64,000 nt of DNA from Sporisorium sorghi (GCA_023212695.1 JALCCG010000054.1:34661-98660); one strand, 5' to 3'. Shown: positions 1 through 12,653, numbered from the stretch's first letter. Notes: generated by a model from the letters alone, not told the origin. Translations and numbers: made by a program.

Positions 1-1523
1 GGTGCTTTGCCCGGCGTGCGTGAGTCGTCATCGTCGCGAATGGTGAAGCCGAAGTTGGCGCCTTTGCCCGAAGCGTCGCTACTGGATTCCAACGCTGGCG
101 CCAGCTCATCTTCACCAGGCACGTCCGAGTCTTGCAAGACACCGACCTTGATCTTTCGGTAGCCAGGCGTGTTGGCGGTCGTACCAAACCAGCGGAAGAA
201 GGGAAGGACGATCTTGGGACGCGCTTGCGCCACGGGCTCCTCCTCTTGGACTTGAGCCGTCTCCGGCTCTTCTGCCGGTCTCGCTGCGCCACTGCGCTGC
301 CATCTTTCGATGCCGTCACGAAGCTCGGCAGACACATCGCGGCGAGACGTTGGTTCAAAGTTGTTCGAGTTGCGATGATCCATGTGAGGCCGCGCTGGCT
401 CGTCGAGCTTGTTGATGGATGCAGGATCCGAAGGGTGGCCGTAGTATTCGAGCGACATGGGATCGACGGGCTGACTGGGCATCATCCTGCGAGGACTCGT
501 GCCGGACATCTTGCGCCGCGGACCAAAGTCGTCGATGGGGGGAGGAGCAGCGTTGAGGGGTCTAGGTGCTGCATACATGGCGGCAGACCGGCCGGATCTG
601 TAGGAAAAGATGCTGCCGTCGCTGGGGGAATGCTGCTGCAAGAAGATGCAAGACGCGCCGGTTGGAGCTGGAGGATGGCCGTAGTAAGACGGGTCATGCG
701 AGTGGCCGAAGGATTCGACGGGAGCCGTGTGAGGCTCGCCGATGACGGGATGGCTGAGCCGATGTTTTTGATATGCAAAGTCTCTTTCGAAGGCGTCGTT
801 GCGCGTGGAAGCTGTATCTGAACGTCGCCTCGATGCTTCAGAGGAAGGTATCCTTGTGAACGAAGCGTTCGCGCTGTTTGGTGGTGGTGAGGCCATGTTT
901 GAGGATGAGTATGTCGACTGTCTGATGGATGCGGGTGCAACTGGTACAGGTAGGGGCGCAGCGAGGTTGGTGGGGTTGGCGAAGGAGCGAAAGACGGCTT
1001 TGGCTTTCGGCTTGCCTGTGGTAGACGACAATGCGACTTGTGCTTGCTCCTCGTTGTGTTTCAGCTCGATGGATTCATTCTCTTGTTCCGACTTTTTGCG
1101 TTTTGGTGGTTTGGGCCGTGACGATTCATCGGCATCATCGTGCGACTTGCGAGAGGCGGGTTTGGAGCCCTTTTTGGATGCGATGGTCCTTGCGTTGACG
1201 GTAGGAGGACCACAATGGGCGAAGCGAGCGGCTCTGAGCGCGGGAGCGAGATCGTCGACTCTAAAGAGACACTGCTTGCCGGATGCGAGGCAGTTCTGGC
1301 AGACGGGTGCGTCGGGCGAGAGGAGGCAGCGAACTTTCTTGGCACGACACGCTTCGCAGGCGCTGACGGGTCGTGTGCGCTTTTTGGGTTCTGATCCTGG
1401 TGCGGCAGCGTCCGACTTTGTGGTGGAAGAAGCGGGCTTGCCTTTCGGTGCTGGAGTGGATGGCCCAGCGGATGCTACGGATGCCAACGTCTCGGCGGCT
1501 GCCATCATGGCGGAAGATGTCAT
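1..1523 (-). CDS. Zn2Cys6 fungal transcription factor, C-terminus beyond the window
   Basis: The minus frame stays open from the ATG at 1523 to base 1, giving 507 residues with no stop, so the gene is partial. Residues 56-85 form a binuclear zinc cluster with spacing CX2CX6CX8CX2CX6C and a basic RAKKVR between cysteines 2 and 3. Members of this family bind DNA in the nucleus and regulate transcription. A Ser/Pro-rich, probably disordered region follows, with a basic patch near residue 140. Around residues 441-460 an aromatic motif (PFFRWFG then PGYRKIKV) looks like a conserved block. The ATG was chosen for its GCCACC context. Upstream, 1665-1729 looks like an intron (GTCAGT donor, CTAAC branch, CAG acceptor) but no in-frame start precedes it, so it may lie in the leader. 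A short out-of-frame uORF also precedes the start. Target genes cannot be told from sequence. Confidence 0.8.
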   Translation of the reverse strand, partial: MTSSAMMAAAETLASVASAGPSTPAPKGKPASSTTKSDAAAPGSEPKKRTRPVSACEACRAKKVRCLLSPDAPVCQNCLASGKQCLFRVDDLAPALRAARFAHCGPPTVNARTIASKKGSKPASRKSHDDADESSRPKPPKRKKSEQENESIELKHNEEQAQVALSSTTGKPKAKAVFRSFANPTNLAAPLPVPVAPASIRQSTYSSSNMASPPPNSANASFTRIPSSEASRRRSDTASTRNDAFERDFAYQKHRLSHPVIGEPHTAPVESFGHSHDPSYYGHPPAPTGASCIFLQQHSPSDGSIFSYRSGRSAAMYAAPRPLNAAPPPIDDFGPRRKMSGTSPRRMMPSQPVDPMSLEYYGHPSDPASINKLDEPARPHMDHRNSNNFEPTSRRDVSAELRDGIERWQRSGAARPAEEPETAQVQEEEPVAQARPKIVLPFFRWFGTTANTPGYRKIKVGVLQDSDVPGEDELAPALESSSDASGKGANFGFTIRDDDDSRTPGKA

Positions 1524-3025
1524 GGTGGCAGGCGAAGGCGATGAATCGGAGAGGTACCTGGCAGCCTTTACAGAGTCATTGCTGTTGCGTCTTGAAGTGC
1601 CATCAACAGGGCAAAGGCTGCTCGGTGCAACCGCCGAAGATAATGAAACGTTGCACCAAAAGGACTGCCACGAGGCGTCGGTGTTAGTGGGTTGCAGAAA
1701 TGGCGTGAAGAGCAAGCGCGCGCACTGACCTGGTTGGATGAGCCAATGGATTGAGAAAGATATCCAAGTCGCCGTCAATTAGGGCTCCAGTTGTTGTAGA
1801 GCATGCGGCGTTTAGAGATATATGAAAGCTTTGGTTTGTGGCGTGCGTTGTTGGTGGGCTACGTTTAGAGGATGCGGTGAGAGAGATGAGCTTGTTGACG
1901 ACAAAGTGGCTGCTGCAACGCGATAACGAGGAGCAAGGGAGAGGATGATGGTGGTCGGTGGCAAGGATACTGCGCCAGGGAGGTGGCAAAGTGATTGTAG
2001 AATGGAGGGATGCGCAGTCACTGTGACTGACTCAAAAAGGGGGATGGAGTTGACGACAAAGTCACAGCGAGGGCAGATGGAAAAATTGCGGCGTCATCGG
2101 CCCTTAGCGCAGGGTCAACAAGCCGTGCGCCATTTTGCTGTCCTCTTCTGATCGGAGCACGTCCGAGATGCCTCCCACGCTCACCATGCAACCGCTGCGG
2201 CTCTTCCGTTGAAGGCTTTGCAAATTGACGGAGGAACCGCAGCAAAATCACTTGATGCGATTCAGTCAGGAGAGAGAGAGAGAGAGAGGAGGACAACTCA
2301 GCCGATCGGCCAATTGAGAGCGAGAGAGGAGCAAAGACAACTGCCATGCGTCTTTCTTTCAGCTCGCTTAGCAGAGGCGCTTTTTGTGAGGTTGAGCGTT
2401 GGCCCGGCTTTGTTGTCTTTACCAATTGCCACACTTACCGTCAGGTGATCTGGCTTCCGGCTGTAGCGATGGCATCGTTCTGGCACTTGTGAAGAGCTGC
2501 GCGAGGTCATTGTAGCCTCTCTGAGCTAGAAGTCGGCCGAAGAGCCTTTCGATGGTGTTGCGAGTGAGATTGCCGAAAAGCATGCATCGCAACCCCGCTT
2601 CACTGCTCTCCAGAAAAAAAAAAAAAAAAAAAGCAGAGATTGCCAATGTCAGCCAACAAGCTCCGCTGTGCAAACTCGAGTGCGCGCCATCCTCGACCTC
2701 TGCAGAGCAGCAACGAGGCAAGACATGACCTCGTGCTGGTCAGGAACGGCACTAAAGACACACAACAGCGGCGTGTTCAGAGACCGCTTTACTTCATTGC
2801 ACTTCGTAGCCAAGCGCGCTTGCCCTATACTCTTGCCTGGCCGGACGATTGACTCAACACCAAACCCCTTTCGTCTACAATCTTGGACGGTGATCCTCCA
2901 TAGAGCACCTGCTTCCACCATGTCCTTTCGTTCATATGCCGCCCCGGTCAGGCCGATGATTTGTCTCTGTAGAAACCCAGCATCTTCGTTTGCTCTTCGC
3001 CCCTTGCCTGCCTTCATCGCTACCT
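1524..3025. other. intergenic, no gene seen
   Basis: This is the leader and promoter side of the first zinc-cluster gene and the 3' side of the second. It holds a GA run at 2270-2289 and A19 at 2614-2632. Open frames here are short and of coding-unlike composition. Confidence 0.6.
2614..2632. repeat. A19 homopolymer
   Basis: Nineteen consecutive A in a non-coding stretch. Confidence 0.95.
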
Positions 3026-4048
3026 TTAATCATCTTCCACATACTCGTCGTCGTCATCATCGTCCCCCTCCTCATCGTCGGTCAACGAGCTCAACGTCGT
3101 GCTCGTCCGTACACTCGAGGCTATACCTGTACCCCTCGCCGACCCCCACTCCGCGCCCTCGTCCAGCAACGGCTCGACGCCCTGAATCGACGCCAGCGCC
3201 TCGGCTGCGGGCACGTGGCTCCTCTCTGCTGCTCCGCGCGCGGATGCCACCAGGTCGTGGCCGAATGCTGCGAGCACGGCGCCTTGGTTCGGTGCTCGTG
3301 AAGCGGTGGTGCGCGGCTGCTGTCGTGGGTCCCAGGTGAACGTGCGCGTGGGTGCGTCGAGACGTGTGCGTTTCGGGTCGCGTGGGTCGGTGGCGTGGTC
3401 TAGGTCGTTGCGCCCAGCGGCGGGCTGGAGGTACACTGGTTCGGGGCGGTTGTAGGCCGTATAGGTCGGCATTGTTGAGAGGCCGAGTGGCTGTCTGGGA
3501 TCGTAGAAGCTTTGTGCTGAGGAGGACGCGATGAGATTGGGTGATGGTCAGTACTTTCGCGCTGAAACGTCACAGTGAGAGCGCGTAACCATACTCACCC
3601 GGCTGAGCGCCCGGCTGCATCGCACCCGCTCGTCCCTGTGCCCGACCTTGCGCAGCATGCAAACCACCAGAATCGCCCACAGCACCCTGCTGCTGCGTCA
3701 CTGTCTCGCCGAACAGCATCGACGGCACGCCTTGGAACCTCGCTGCGTCGAATCGATCCGGTGTTGTAGCGAACATGCTAAATTCTGTTGCGTAGCTCGC
3801 ACTGCGCCACGCTGCGGCCCCTTGATCCTGGTACGCGAGTCGCAGGCTGCTGCCGCTGCCGCCCTGGTGCCAGCTGGTGTGGAAAGGCGGATTAGGTGCT
3901 TCTGTGCGGTCGGTTCGGCTGGTGGGCAGCGGGCCGGGGCCGTACGTTAGTGGGCCCTTGGGCGCTAAGGGTGCGGCCCGATTCGTGTACGGCGGCGTCG
4001 GATATGCTGCCATCAGTCCACTCACGGGGCTCAACGTGCTGTACCCCT

Positions 4049-4080
<32 letters not shown>

Positions 4081-7000
4081 TCAACCGCCGTCCCAGTGGT
4101 CGCTCCGTTCGTCGGCGCGCAGTGCAGCGGCAACATCGCATATCTGGCCATTTGCGGCACCGCTTCCTTACTCACCGCTCCTCCTCCTCCACCTCCTCCT
4201 CCTTCCCGCGTCCCACCACCCTCCTGCTCCGGCGCAAGCGCGACCTCGAACGCAAACGAAACATCCGGCTGCACACCCAACTTCTCCAACCGCTCCTGCA
4301 AGCGCTCCAGCAAGCGCTGCACGCCCGTCGCCCGCCTGCCGTGCTTGGTAATATTATCGAAACACTCCCCGATGGTGCTCAGGATGCCGAGCATGCTGCC
4401 GAGCTTCTCCGCGACCACCGCGTGCGCGTCCAGCGACCACTCCACCATCTGCGCAGCCTTCAGCGCGCCTGCCGCCCGCTCCGAGTCGATCGGCGTCAGC
4501 AGCAGCTCAAACGTCAGCGCGATCGTCTCGATCATCGTCAGCACGATGCCGCTCCCTTCCATCGTCTCGCTGAAGTACGCCGCACCCGACGTAGAGGGGG
4601 CATACTGTGCCGTCGAGTTGCCAGCGGTGAGCGTGCGAGTGGGGGAGATGGTGGCGGTCCGCTCCGAGTCGCCGAACGCTTCGCGCAGCTGCAGCGTGAT
4701 GGCCGAGCACACTTTGACGATGTTGACGATGCTCTGGGCGGTGATTGCGATGGGTGGGCTTTTGGACCCGAAGCACGCGAGGAGTGCGGTGAGGGAGACG
4801 AGCGCTGCCGCTGCTGAAGCTTCGATCGTCGACTGACTTGTGGAGGACTGCACGAGTCGCGCTTGGTTGAGGATCGCGTTCACTTTCGACGTGGCACCGT
4901 CTTGCCCGCTCGCTGCTGCTGCCGCTGATGTGGACGGCACGTCAACCAAGCCGTTAGCGACCTTCAATTCGTGCAAAGTGTCCGAAAGGCTGCCGAGCAC
5001 ACGCCTGATGCTGCGCAACAGCGTCCACGACTTCTGGTAGCCGGACATGGCCGAGATCTTGCCGCTCCCGCCGTCGAGCTCCATGATCCACGACGAACAG
5101 GACGTGTTTCCGCCGCCGGACGCAATCGACGTCTGTGCGCGAATCGGTTGAAGGCTCAGCTCGAGCCAGAGCAGCACCAGTTGCGAGATGGTCTGCATGT
5201 TGTCCAGCTCCTCGGCAAGGATGAGCTTGAGCTCGATGCCGTTGACGTAGCAGTTGGGGCGTGTGCCTTCCTGTTCTTTCATGGCATGGATCTTGCGGAT
5301 GAGGCCGTTGATCATGGTCCACCACGTTGCCGCTCGTCTGTTTGCGTTTCGCAAGCAGTGAAAGGAGAGGGTGTTAGCGTCTGATCCCTCACTAGCTCAT
5401 CGATTGATGTTGATGTTGACCAGCGTTGAAGACCTACCTAACCAGACCATGCGTGAGCTCGTGCCACGCCAGCAGCATCATGCACTTCGCCGACGTGTGC
5501 AGGCTCGCCAGCTTGAGCGAGCCAAGTTTGCTATTGTACAGAGCAGTCGTGATCCTTCGAATCAGCTCGTCCATGCTCGGCAAGCCGTGTGGTGCCTGTG
5601 TCTGCGTGCTGGAACCATGCTGCGAGAGAGCCTCTTTGACCCCGAGCCCCGCGAGGAGCACTGCGTCGTAGAGCACCTTGTCGTGGCAGCGTTCGTCTAT
5701 TTCTCCGAGAAAAATCTGTGGATGAGAATCGAAAGAGAAGTGTGAGTCACCTTGCCTGTCCTCGATCAACCAAGCCATTGGAACGAATGCGAGAAGACGT
5801 ACGGTACGACACACGATGAGTGACAGGAAAGGATGGCTGTTGAACGCCAGCTCGTAGATCTGCGGATGTCTGAGTAGCTCGTCCTCCGGGTAGGCGCGGA
5901 GCGGTTGGTTCGAAGACCTGCGTCGTCGGCCACGAAATGTATGAATGGATCAGTTGTGTGCTTGGACATCGTTCGACTGTGCGGTCTCACGTGCCATACT
6001 CACGGTAGAAAAGTGTCTGCGCGAGCCGAGCCTCGATGACTTTGCATTGAGGCGGTCGAGGGCGCGGGAACTTGGAGATGCTGACCGAAGGGCAGAGACT
6101 CGGTGGCCTAGATCAATATGGGCAAGATCGAGCACAGGTCAGCATGCCGACTCGTTGGACGATGAGACAAGATCGTAAAGCTGTACTAACGAGTGAGTCG
6201 ACGGCCCTTCTGAGGATTTGAGAGAGGCCATGCTGAAACTGCCGGCATCCATCAAGGGAAGCTTTCCAGGTTAGTCGAGGGTACAGATGGACGCGCGTCA
6301 TGAGAGGTAGTAGATACTCACGTCGATAGTGACCGGCTGCTGCTGGCTTTCTGAGGCTGAGTTGCTTCCTCTCGACCTCCAGCCGCCTACCTTGCTAGCC
6401 CAATGATTCTGTGTACCAGATCGACAAAGCGAAAGTGTGAGCATCGCCAAATCAACCAGACTGTACCCTCGCTCCGGCCAACAATGCAACTCACCTTGTC
6501 GAGGACGATAAGCTCCTGATAAACCGTCCTTTCGCGGCTGGAGCCTGGAAGCGGGAGCATGCCAGGGGTGCTTTCCACAACAGGCTCGGCGCCCGCCTCT
6601 TGCTTTGGCCCGTTGTCGTAGATGCCTGTGATGAGCAGAGTGGTGAGACGTGGTGAGTTAGAGCAATGTCGAGCGCGAGATGGTCGATGACGAGAGGCGT
6701 GGGAAGTGGGCTTACAAAGCTTATTCTTGTCCCTGCAGTTCTTGCACCATGGCTGGCCCTGTAGCGGCAGAAGTGAGAGTGTCAGTATCGGCTCGGTTGG
6801 TGGGCGATGGCAACCGTACTTACTCCCGAGCACCTGCAACGTGGCGGACGTCGATCAGAAGGAGTGGGACGAAAGCGAGTTGGTCAGAATCGCAACGTCG
6901 AAGGTGTACGGCCATACTCCGAGGTCAATGCCAGGGCAACTTACTTCATCTTCCTCCAACGACTACCGCGCAGCAGAACATGGAGAGAGAGGTCAGGGTA

Positions 7001-7131
7001 AGAGTGGTCAGTACGCGTCGCCAACATTTTCCATGCCCCAGCCAACCTCTCTGCGTCTCGTACCATAATTTGCAAGCGCGTCGGACATCCACGCTGCCTG
7101 CACTCGCAGGCTGCTTTCTTCTTCTCGGCAT
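3026..7131 (-). CDS. Zn2Cys6 transcription factor with 12 exons, 1043 aa
   Basis: Spliced model: 7064-7131, 6945-6962, 6824-6833, 6716-6758, 6495-6625, 6322-6408, 6191-6238, 6004-6107, 5803-5917, 5438-5715, 3599-5337, 3026-3516. Every junction has GT-AG and keeps frame; the sum is 3132 nt. Residues 20-47 give a zinc cluster, CX2CX6CX6CX2CX6C (RRACKLCRWRKMKC, then QPWCKNCRDKNKLC), assembled from exons 1-4. Exons 2 and 3 are only 18 and 10 nt. The family is nuclear, sequence-specific regulators. The middle region carries helical stretches typical of regulatory domains of such factors, though I cannot assign a named one. A polyQ run (CAG tract near 4049-4077), a polyG run and an acidic C-terminus (DDDDDDEYVEDD) are low-complexity. 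It lies next to a second zinc-cluster gene, but their clusters differ and no recent duplication is evident. Regulated pathway unknown. Confidence 0.85.
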
Positions 7132-8090
7132 GGCCGCTCAGGCAGACGCTTGTCTAGTTTTGATGTCGAACAAGAATGTCTTGATCTTGATGTACGTGAA
7201 GTAGGTTATTCGATGCGATGTGGTTTGATGGTGAGCGGCGGATGACAAAAAAGAGGGACAATCGAGGAGACGGACCAATAAGACGGCCCTCTAATAAGGA
7301 TCTCGACGAGAGAACGGGCACTCGCAGCGGGGCCCCTCGAGCTGCACAAACGCTCTTATCTCGTCCTTTGTCTCGGCAGCCAAGGCGGAAGTGCAGTGAC
7401 GTCCCATCCTGCATCCTCTCCGTCGGGCTGAGCAAAGACTCTCTCACAACGCATCAGACAGAGTAGACGCCACATGCAGCTTCGAGACTGCGCGGACGCT
7501 GTACCACTGCATTGGGACATGCGAGAGCAAGCACGCGCAAGATAGCGAGAGCACGCCAAACAGCCGCTCCGACATTGCTGCATGCTTCGCGGCTCGAAAT
7601 GAAAGCGTTTGATAGGCTGAGCAAAGGCTGAGCTCCGTCGTCAAAAGGAGCCTCGTTCAACGTTGACTGGCGGGAGAGCAGCAGTGAGCTGGCCCTTTCA
7701 ATCGAGTGCGTGCCGTCGTCTCCCGAGCAAGAGAACGTCGACACTCTGCAGAGGATTGTGCATGGGCACCAAAAAGTCGATTCATCAACACAGGTCGGGA
7801 GATTGTACAAAGGACGGCTGAGTTTGAGCAAGTGGGTGTGCGTATGTTCTCTAAACCTTGCAGACCTTGCCCTGATTCTTTGAAGCGAGATCTTTGGCCC
7901 AGTCGCGGAGCACAACCTTGAGTGTAGAAGGGCAGCGGACCACGAGAAAAGGTCGACAAGAAGGAGATCCCACAGCGTCGTACGAGCCAGTTTGGCCGAA
8001 GCAAGGTCAAGGTCAGGATTAAGCGTAGCGGCAAAGGTATAAGGTTTGCAGTCGAACAGTCGACCGAAATCAGAGCGAGGCAAGGCAGAG
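7132..8090. other. intergenic, no gene seen
   Basis: Promoter side of the 12-exon zinc-cluster gene and 3' side of the acyl-CoA synthetase gene. Only short, uncharacteristic open frames are present. Confidence 0.6.
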
Positions 8091-10981
8091 TTAGTTCAAG
8101 CTGTCACTGTCACCGTCACACTGCACCCGTCTTCCTTTTGCTATCATCACATTGCCCAGACGCACCTTTTGAATCTTGCCCGAAGCTGTCTTGGGGAACT
8201 CGGCAGGAACACCGTCCTCGCCCAGAAACCACACCCAAGCGGGCGCACTCTGTCCGCCGACGTGCTTTTTGACGTACGCACGAATCTCTGCTGGCGTAAC
8301 GTGAGCCTCCGCGTGCGATCTTGCCACAAAGACACCCACAGCCTGTCATCGCGATCACAACCATCACGGTAGACCGACGTTCGAAAAAGAGAGGCGTGAG
8401 TCAATCTGCCGATCATGAAACGAGCGCCAACCTCATTTGGCGCTGCTTTGAGGCTGGCTGCTGCCGATAAGCAGTCTTGGCAGCTTGTGTGACTTGAAAA
8501 CTCACCTCGCCATACTTGTCATCGGGCACGGCAATGACTGCGTTGGTAGCGATGCCGTCCATGCGATCGATGCAGCTAATTGGTGGGAAGGCGTACCGAA
8601 ATGAAGTATGAAAGATGTGAGTGTGTGATTTCTTGAAAGGGACGACTCGATGCGCAGTGCTCTCGAGAAAGGCTAGGCGGAATGCGGTCCGGCTCAAACT
8701 TACTTTTCGATGTTGGGTGGAAAGAGATTCTCGCCTTCGTTACCAGAACAAGAAAGGCCGCGTCAGTCAAGGATGGCTGAGCTACTCCAGGATCCCTCGA
8801 GGCAGGGCTCAGCACTTACCTCCACGAATAATGACATCCTTGGAACGACCGACGATGCGCACGTAGCCTTCCTCATCCATGATGCCAATGTCGCCCGTTC
8901 GCATCCACACAGTGCCAGGCTCGTCTGGGTGTCGCTCCAAGGCTTCATCCGTTCTCTGTGGATCCTTCCAATAGCCTTGCATGACGACGTATCCGGCGGT
9001 CTGATTGTGGCGTTCGGTTCCGTTTCGGTGCGGAACAAAGCATTGTGTGACAAAACCGAGAAAAAGGGGACCAATCAGCATCAGAGCGTCGTTTACATCG
9101 ACACCTTGCCGTAAAGTCACTTACGCAAAGCTCTCCAGGCTGTCCCACGGGCAGAGGCTGGCCCAACGGGTCGTCAGGAGAGACGATTTTGGCATGCACG
9201 TGAGGATAGACTCGACCGACCGTCTCGCAGCGCCTCACGATGGGAGCGTCGACATCTGGCAAAACAAGGTTTCGGACATGACCGAACAGGAACAAAGGTC
9301 AACACTCGCTGCCAGTCGTGCCAGCAATCGCAACGCAACTTACCACATCCGAATGTCACCGGCGAAGTTTCGGTCATGCCATAGACGACCGTCTGGTCAC
9401 GGAGACCCAGCTTGCCTGGGCTCACCAAGGCTTGCATCAAGGCAATGGGCACCGTCGACCCGCTGTGTTGAGGAACAGAGTTCGTTGCAGGTCAGAAAAG
9501 TCGCAAATGGCCATGGGAGACGTAGGACTGACGCTCACCTTGTAAGTCCGGTTCGCAAAGAAGAAAAGTCGAAAGTCTCGCCTTGTCGCACTCCGTCAGG
9601 CAACGGATGACGTTTTGGATCCTCTGCGTGCTCTCTGATCGACTCGAGGAGCTCGAGCTCGGCGATAAAGTGGGTGGGCACGCCATGCATGGCCGTGCAA
9701 CGCTCTTCCGACACGGCGCGGAGAGACCGGAGAGGATCAAACCCTTCGGCAGCGTAGACGACCGACGCTCCATGGGTCCATGCAGCCAAATTCCCAAGAA
9801 CAAGACCAAAGCAGTCTGACGTTGCGTCGAAAAAGACATTGTCAGCTAGCCTTCCTACGCTGCCTGCACATCTGTGGTGGACTTACGAAACAGTGGCGGA
9901 ACATTGCATAGCTTGTCTGCTTCTGTAAACCCGAGGTTGTCACCGATTGCGATGCCGTTGTTGACGAGATTTCTCGAGGACAGCGCGACAGCTTTGGGCT
10001 TTCCCGTTGTTCCCGAAGTGAGCTGCAGATTGATGACATGCGTATTGAGCACCTCGACCTTGGGTGCATCAGACTTGGATGTGATGAGAAGCTCGCGATA
10101 GTCGATGGCTCGGTTGTGAAGTGCAGACATGGCATCTGTGAAGCGCTTGCCCTGCCGCGCAAGAACGCTGTTGCTCTCCCAGTGCCGTGGTCGGTTGTCG
10201 AGGTTGTCGAGCATGACGATGCGTTTCAAGCTTGGCAGCGAGTCGTCTTGGAGCAGAGTGGGGTCCCCAGAAGTGGAGACGGTGCTCGATAGCGAGGGAA
10301 GCAGCTCGAGAAGCGAGTCGAGGTAGTTGGATCCGCGCAGCGACGGGACCATGAACAGCGTGGTGGCTTCGACCAGATTGATGGCCCGCCGCAGTTCGGA
10401 GGTGCTGTAGGCAGGGTTCAGCGTGACGAGGACAGCTCCGACCTGGGCACATGCCCATTGCAACGCTCCGTAGGCAGAGCAATTCCTGCATGGCAACAAA
10501 CCCAATTGGAGAGCGTCAGCATTGTCTCGTTCGTTGCTCAAAAGCGTGTGACTCGGCGAGCGAACGGCACTTACATCATGAGAACTGCAACGCGGCCGCC
10601 CTGACGTACCCCTATTTGATGCAGTCCCGCGACGAGCTTTTGCACATGCTCGTCCATGGAGCCATACGACCAACGAACGCAGTCTGTCGATTCTAGAGGT
10701 GCTTTTCCGTGCTGAGACGCAGGCTCGTGTTTCGAGATGAGTGCGGGTCGGTCTGCGTACTTTGCCACGGCTTGCTGCCAGAACTGGCCGAGTGAGAGTT
10801 CGCAAAGCGGCTTGTCCGTTGGTCCAGAGGTTCGTGAGAGCAATAAGCCTTGCGAGTTCTTGCTGGTGGGATGCAGCTTGTATGTGGACTGCAAGCTCGA
10901 AGCCAGGCGCACTTGTCGACCAGCTGAGCTCCGCAAGCAGCCGGAGCCTGCCGAGGTCAAGGGTGACCAACGAGGTGGCAT
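8091..10981 (-). CDS. ACSF2-like acyl-CoA synthetase (AMP-forming), 688 aa
   Basis: Nine exons: 10575-10981, 9887-10485, 9539-9815, 9344-9462, 9125-9255, 8820-9000, 8704-8734, 8506-8575, 8091-8342 (2067 nt, all phases consistent). It would activate a fatty or other carboxylic acid to its CoA thioester through an acyl-adenylate. The ANL-family motifs are in order: TSGTTGKPK (A3), HCFGLVLGN with [23 protein letters not shown] (A5), RTGDIG and [13 protein letters not shown] (A7/A8), and the A10 lysine in TASGKIQK at about residue 661. The overall pattern is closest to ACSF2-type medium-chain synthetases. The N-terminus is Arg/Ser-rich and lacks acidic residues for about 40 residues, which suggests a mitochondrial presequence. 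The C-terminus (DSLN) is not a PTS1. It is divergent from COX4. Chain-length preference cannot be read from sequence. Confidence 0.9.
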
Positions 10982-11830
10982 CGTAGACGCTGTTCAGACG
11001 CTGTTCGCGGTCAAGGTCAAAGCCAAGGATCACGCTTTAGCGCAAGGGTTGTAGTAGTCGGTCAAGGATGCTACGATGAAAGAGGTGGGGGTTGCGAAAG
11101 CTCTGATCCCTTCGACACGGAACTCAGCTAACTACCTAGCACCCCACACTTTCGGCCTCGGCGGCTTCGGCGTACTACGATCAAGGGTCTGGGCTAGGTA
11201 GCCAAGCGCTAGAAGGGCTCGACCAGTGTGCTGCACAGCTTCGACTCGACGGCGAAAGGTCACCGGACCACAGCGAGCAGGCGTTGGCTTTGGATTAGCC
11301 GGCGCCTTGGCCACCTCTTCTCGCCTTTGGCTATACAAGTGCGTGCAAGTCTTTACCGGCCAACGTCAAATCTCGAAGCAGCGAGGCTTTTTTGCGGGGT
11401 CAACGGAGGGCAGCGGCTAAAACGCAGCCCCGCTCACTAGGAAAAAAATAATAATAATTTGTCACAGAATTGTTAGCTCTCAGCAACTGACAAATTGCAA
11501 GCTGGAAAAAGGCAGATCGGACCCGAGATCGAAGGAACGCGCGTCGATTCGCACGAGAGAGTGAAATTCGCCCTTTCTCGTAGCGGTCGCTCTCTTGCCT
11601 GAACTCTGGAATTTCTTCGGAAGATCGAGGAGAAGCCGGTTTGAGAAGGGCGAGAAGGCTCAACGCAGCGACTGAAAACGAAAGTGCAATCGGGGCGTGC
11701 TGTATCTGTTTGTCAGTGGCTCGTCGTCGTCGTTCTCAGACGACATTTTTTCGTATTTTCGTATCATCACCGACATCACTCCTCTCACCTTGCACACCAT
11801 CCACCCCGACCCCTTCATCTTTTCGTCAAC
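10982..11830. promoter_or_regulatory. divergent promoter region between acyl-CoA synthetase and COX4
   Basis: 849 nt between two head-to-head mitochondrial-type genes. The stretch nearest COX4 is pyrimidine-rich, as expected of a leader. No specific operator was recognised. Confidence 0.5.
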
Positions 11831-12653
11831 ATGCTCTTCGCCGCTCGCCGTCTCGTTGCCCGCGCACCCGCCGCTCTGCGCGTGGCCCCCACGCCTGTCA
11901 ACTCGACCGCGCGACTGTTCACTTCGTCTGCGCTCCGATTCGCCGCTGGCCCGCCCGTCATCCAGGGCGAGGGTGCCAAGCAAGGTGAGATGCCCACGGA
12001 CGAACAGCAGGCTACGGGTCTCGAGCGTTTCGAGCTGCTCGGAAAGCTCCAGGGCGTCGATGTGTTCGACATGGAGCCGCTGCAGATGACCCACCTTGGT
12101 ACCACCGAGAACCCGATCAAGGTTAAGAGCTACGTAAGTGTTGCATGGCGTGCTGGAGGAGGAGGATACTTCTGGCGAAGGATATAGGGTCGAAGTCAGG
12201 AAGGGCAGGCTTCAGATGGGAACGAGCATTCTACAGCAACGGAACAATCTGTGCGAACGGGCTTTGGCACCCAACTTGCTGGAATGCGGAACCGCTCTCG
12301 CTCTCGCATCGCCCGACGGAGCACAGAATTGGCAGGACTCAGCAATGCGCTATGCCGAAGCACCGATCCTTACTGACCATTCACAATCTTGCCTTCAAAC
12401 AGTGGCCCACCCGAATCGTCGGATGCACCGGTTACCCCGCCGACTCGCACGACACGATCTACCTGCACCTCAACAACCAGCTCAAGCACCACCGATGCCC
12501 CGAGTGTGGCAGTGGTAAGTATTCGCTTCATTCAAGGTACTCTCACACGTTGTGTGATGACTGGCTTTTGTTGATCATTGTGCCTTCTTTTGTCGCGCAA
12601 AAACAGTGTATGAGATGGACTTCCAGGGTGACGAGCACGCCGGCCACCACTAA
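11831..12653 (+). CDS. COX4: cytochrome c oxidase subunit IV (COX4; animal COX5B family), 153 aa
   Basis: Exons 11831-12133, 12403-12514 and 12607-12653. This is a nuclear-encoded subunit of respiratory complex IV in the mitochondrial inner membrane; the family binds one structural zinc. The first 40 residues are Arg/Ala-rich (LFAARRLVARAP) and end near RLFTSSALRF, a clear presequence. The mature part carries RIVGCTGYPADSHDT and RCPECGS, holding the zinc-site cysteines, and then VYEMDFQGDEHAGHH at the end. The first intron is long for this genome (269 nt); the second (92 nt) falls within the Gly-Val codon after CPECGS. Length and motif order match fungal COX4. Start context is AAC before ATG. 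Confidence 0.95.

Noticed and set aside
1684..1989. Minus-strand frame as a possible first exon of the first zinc-cluster gene
   Set aside because: Splicing at 1729/1664 puts it out of frame with the zinc cluster and it has no ATG; at best it is leader sequence.
1..7131. Adjacent zinc-cluster genes as a tandem duplication
   Set aside because: Cluster spacing, exon structure and flanking sequence all differ; no shared stretch beyond the family motif.
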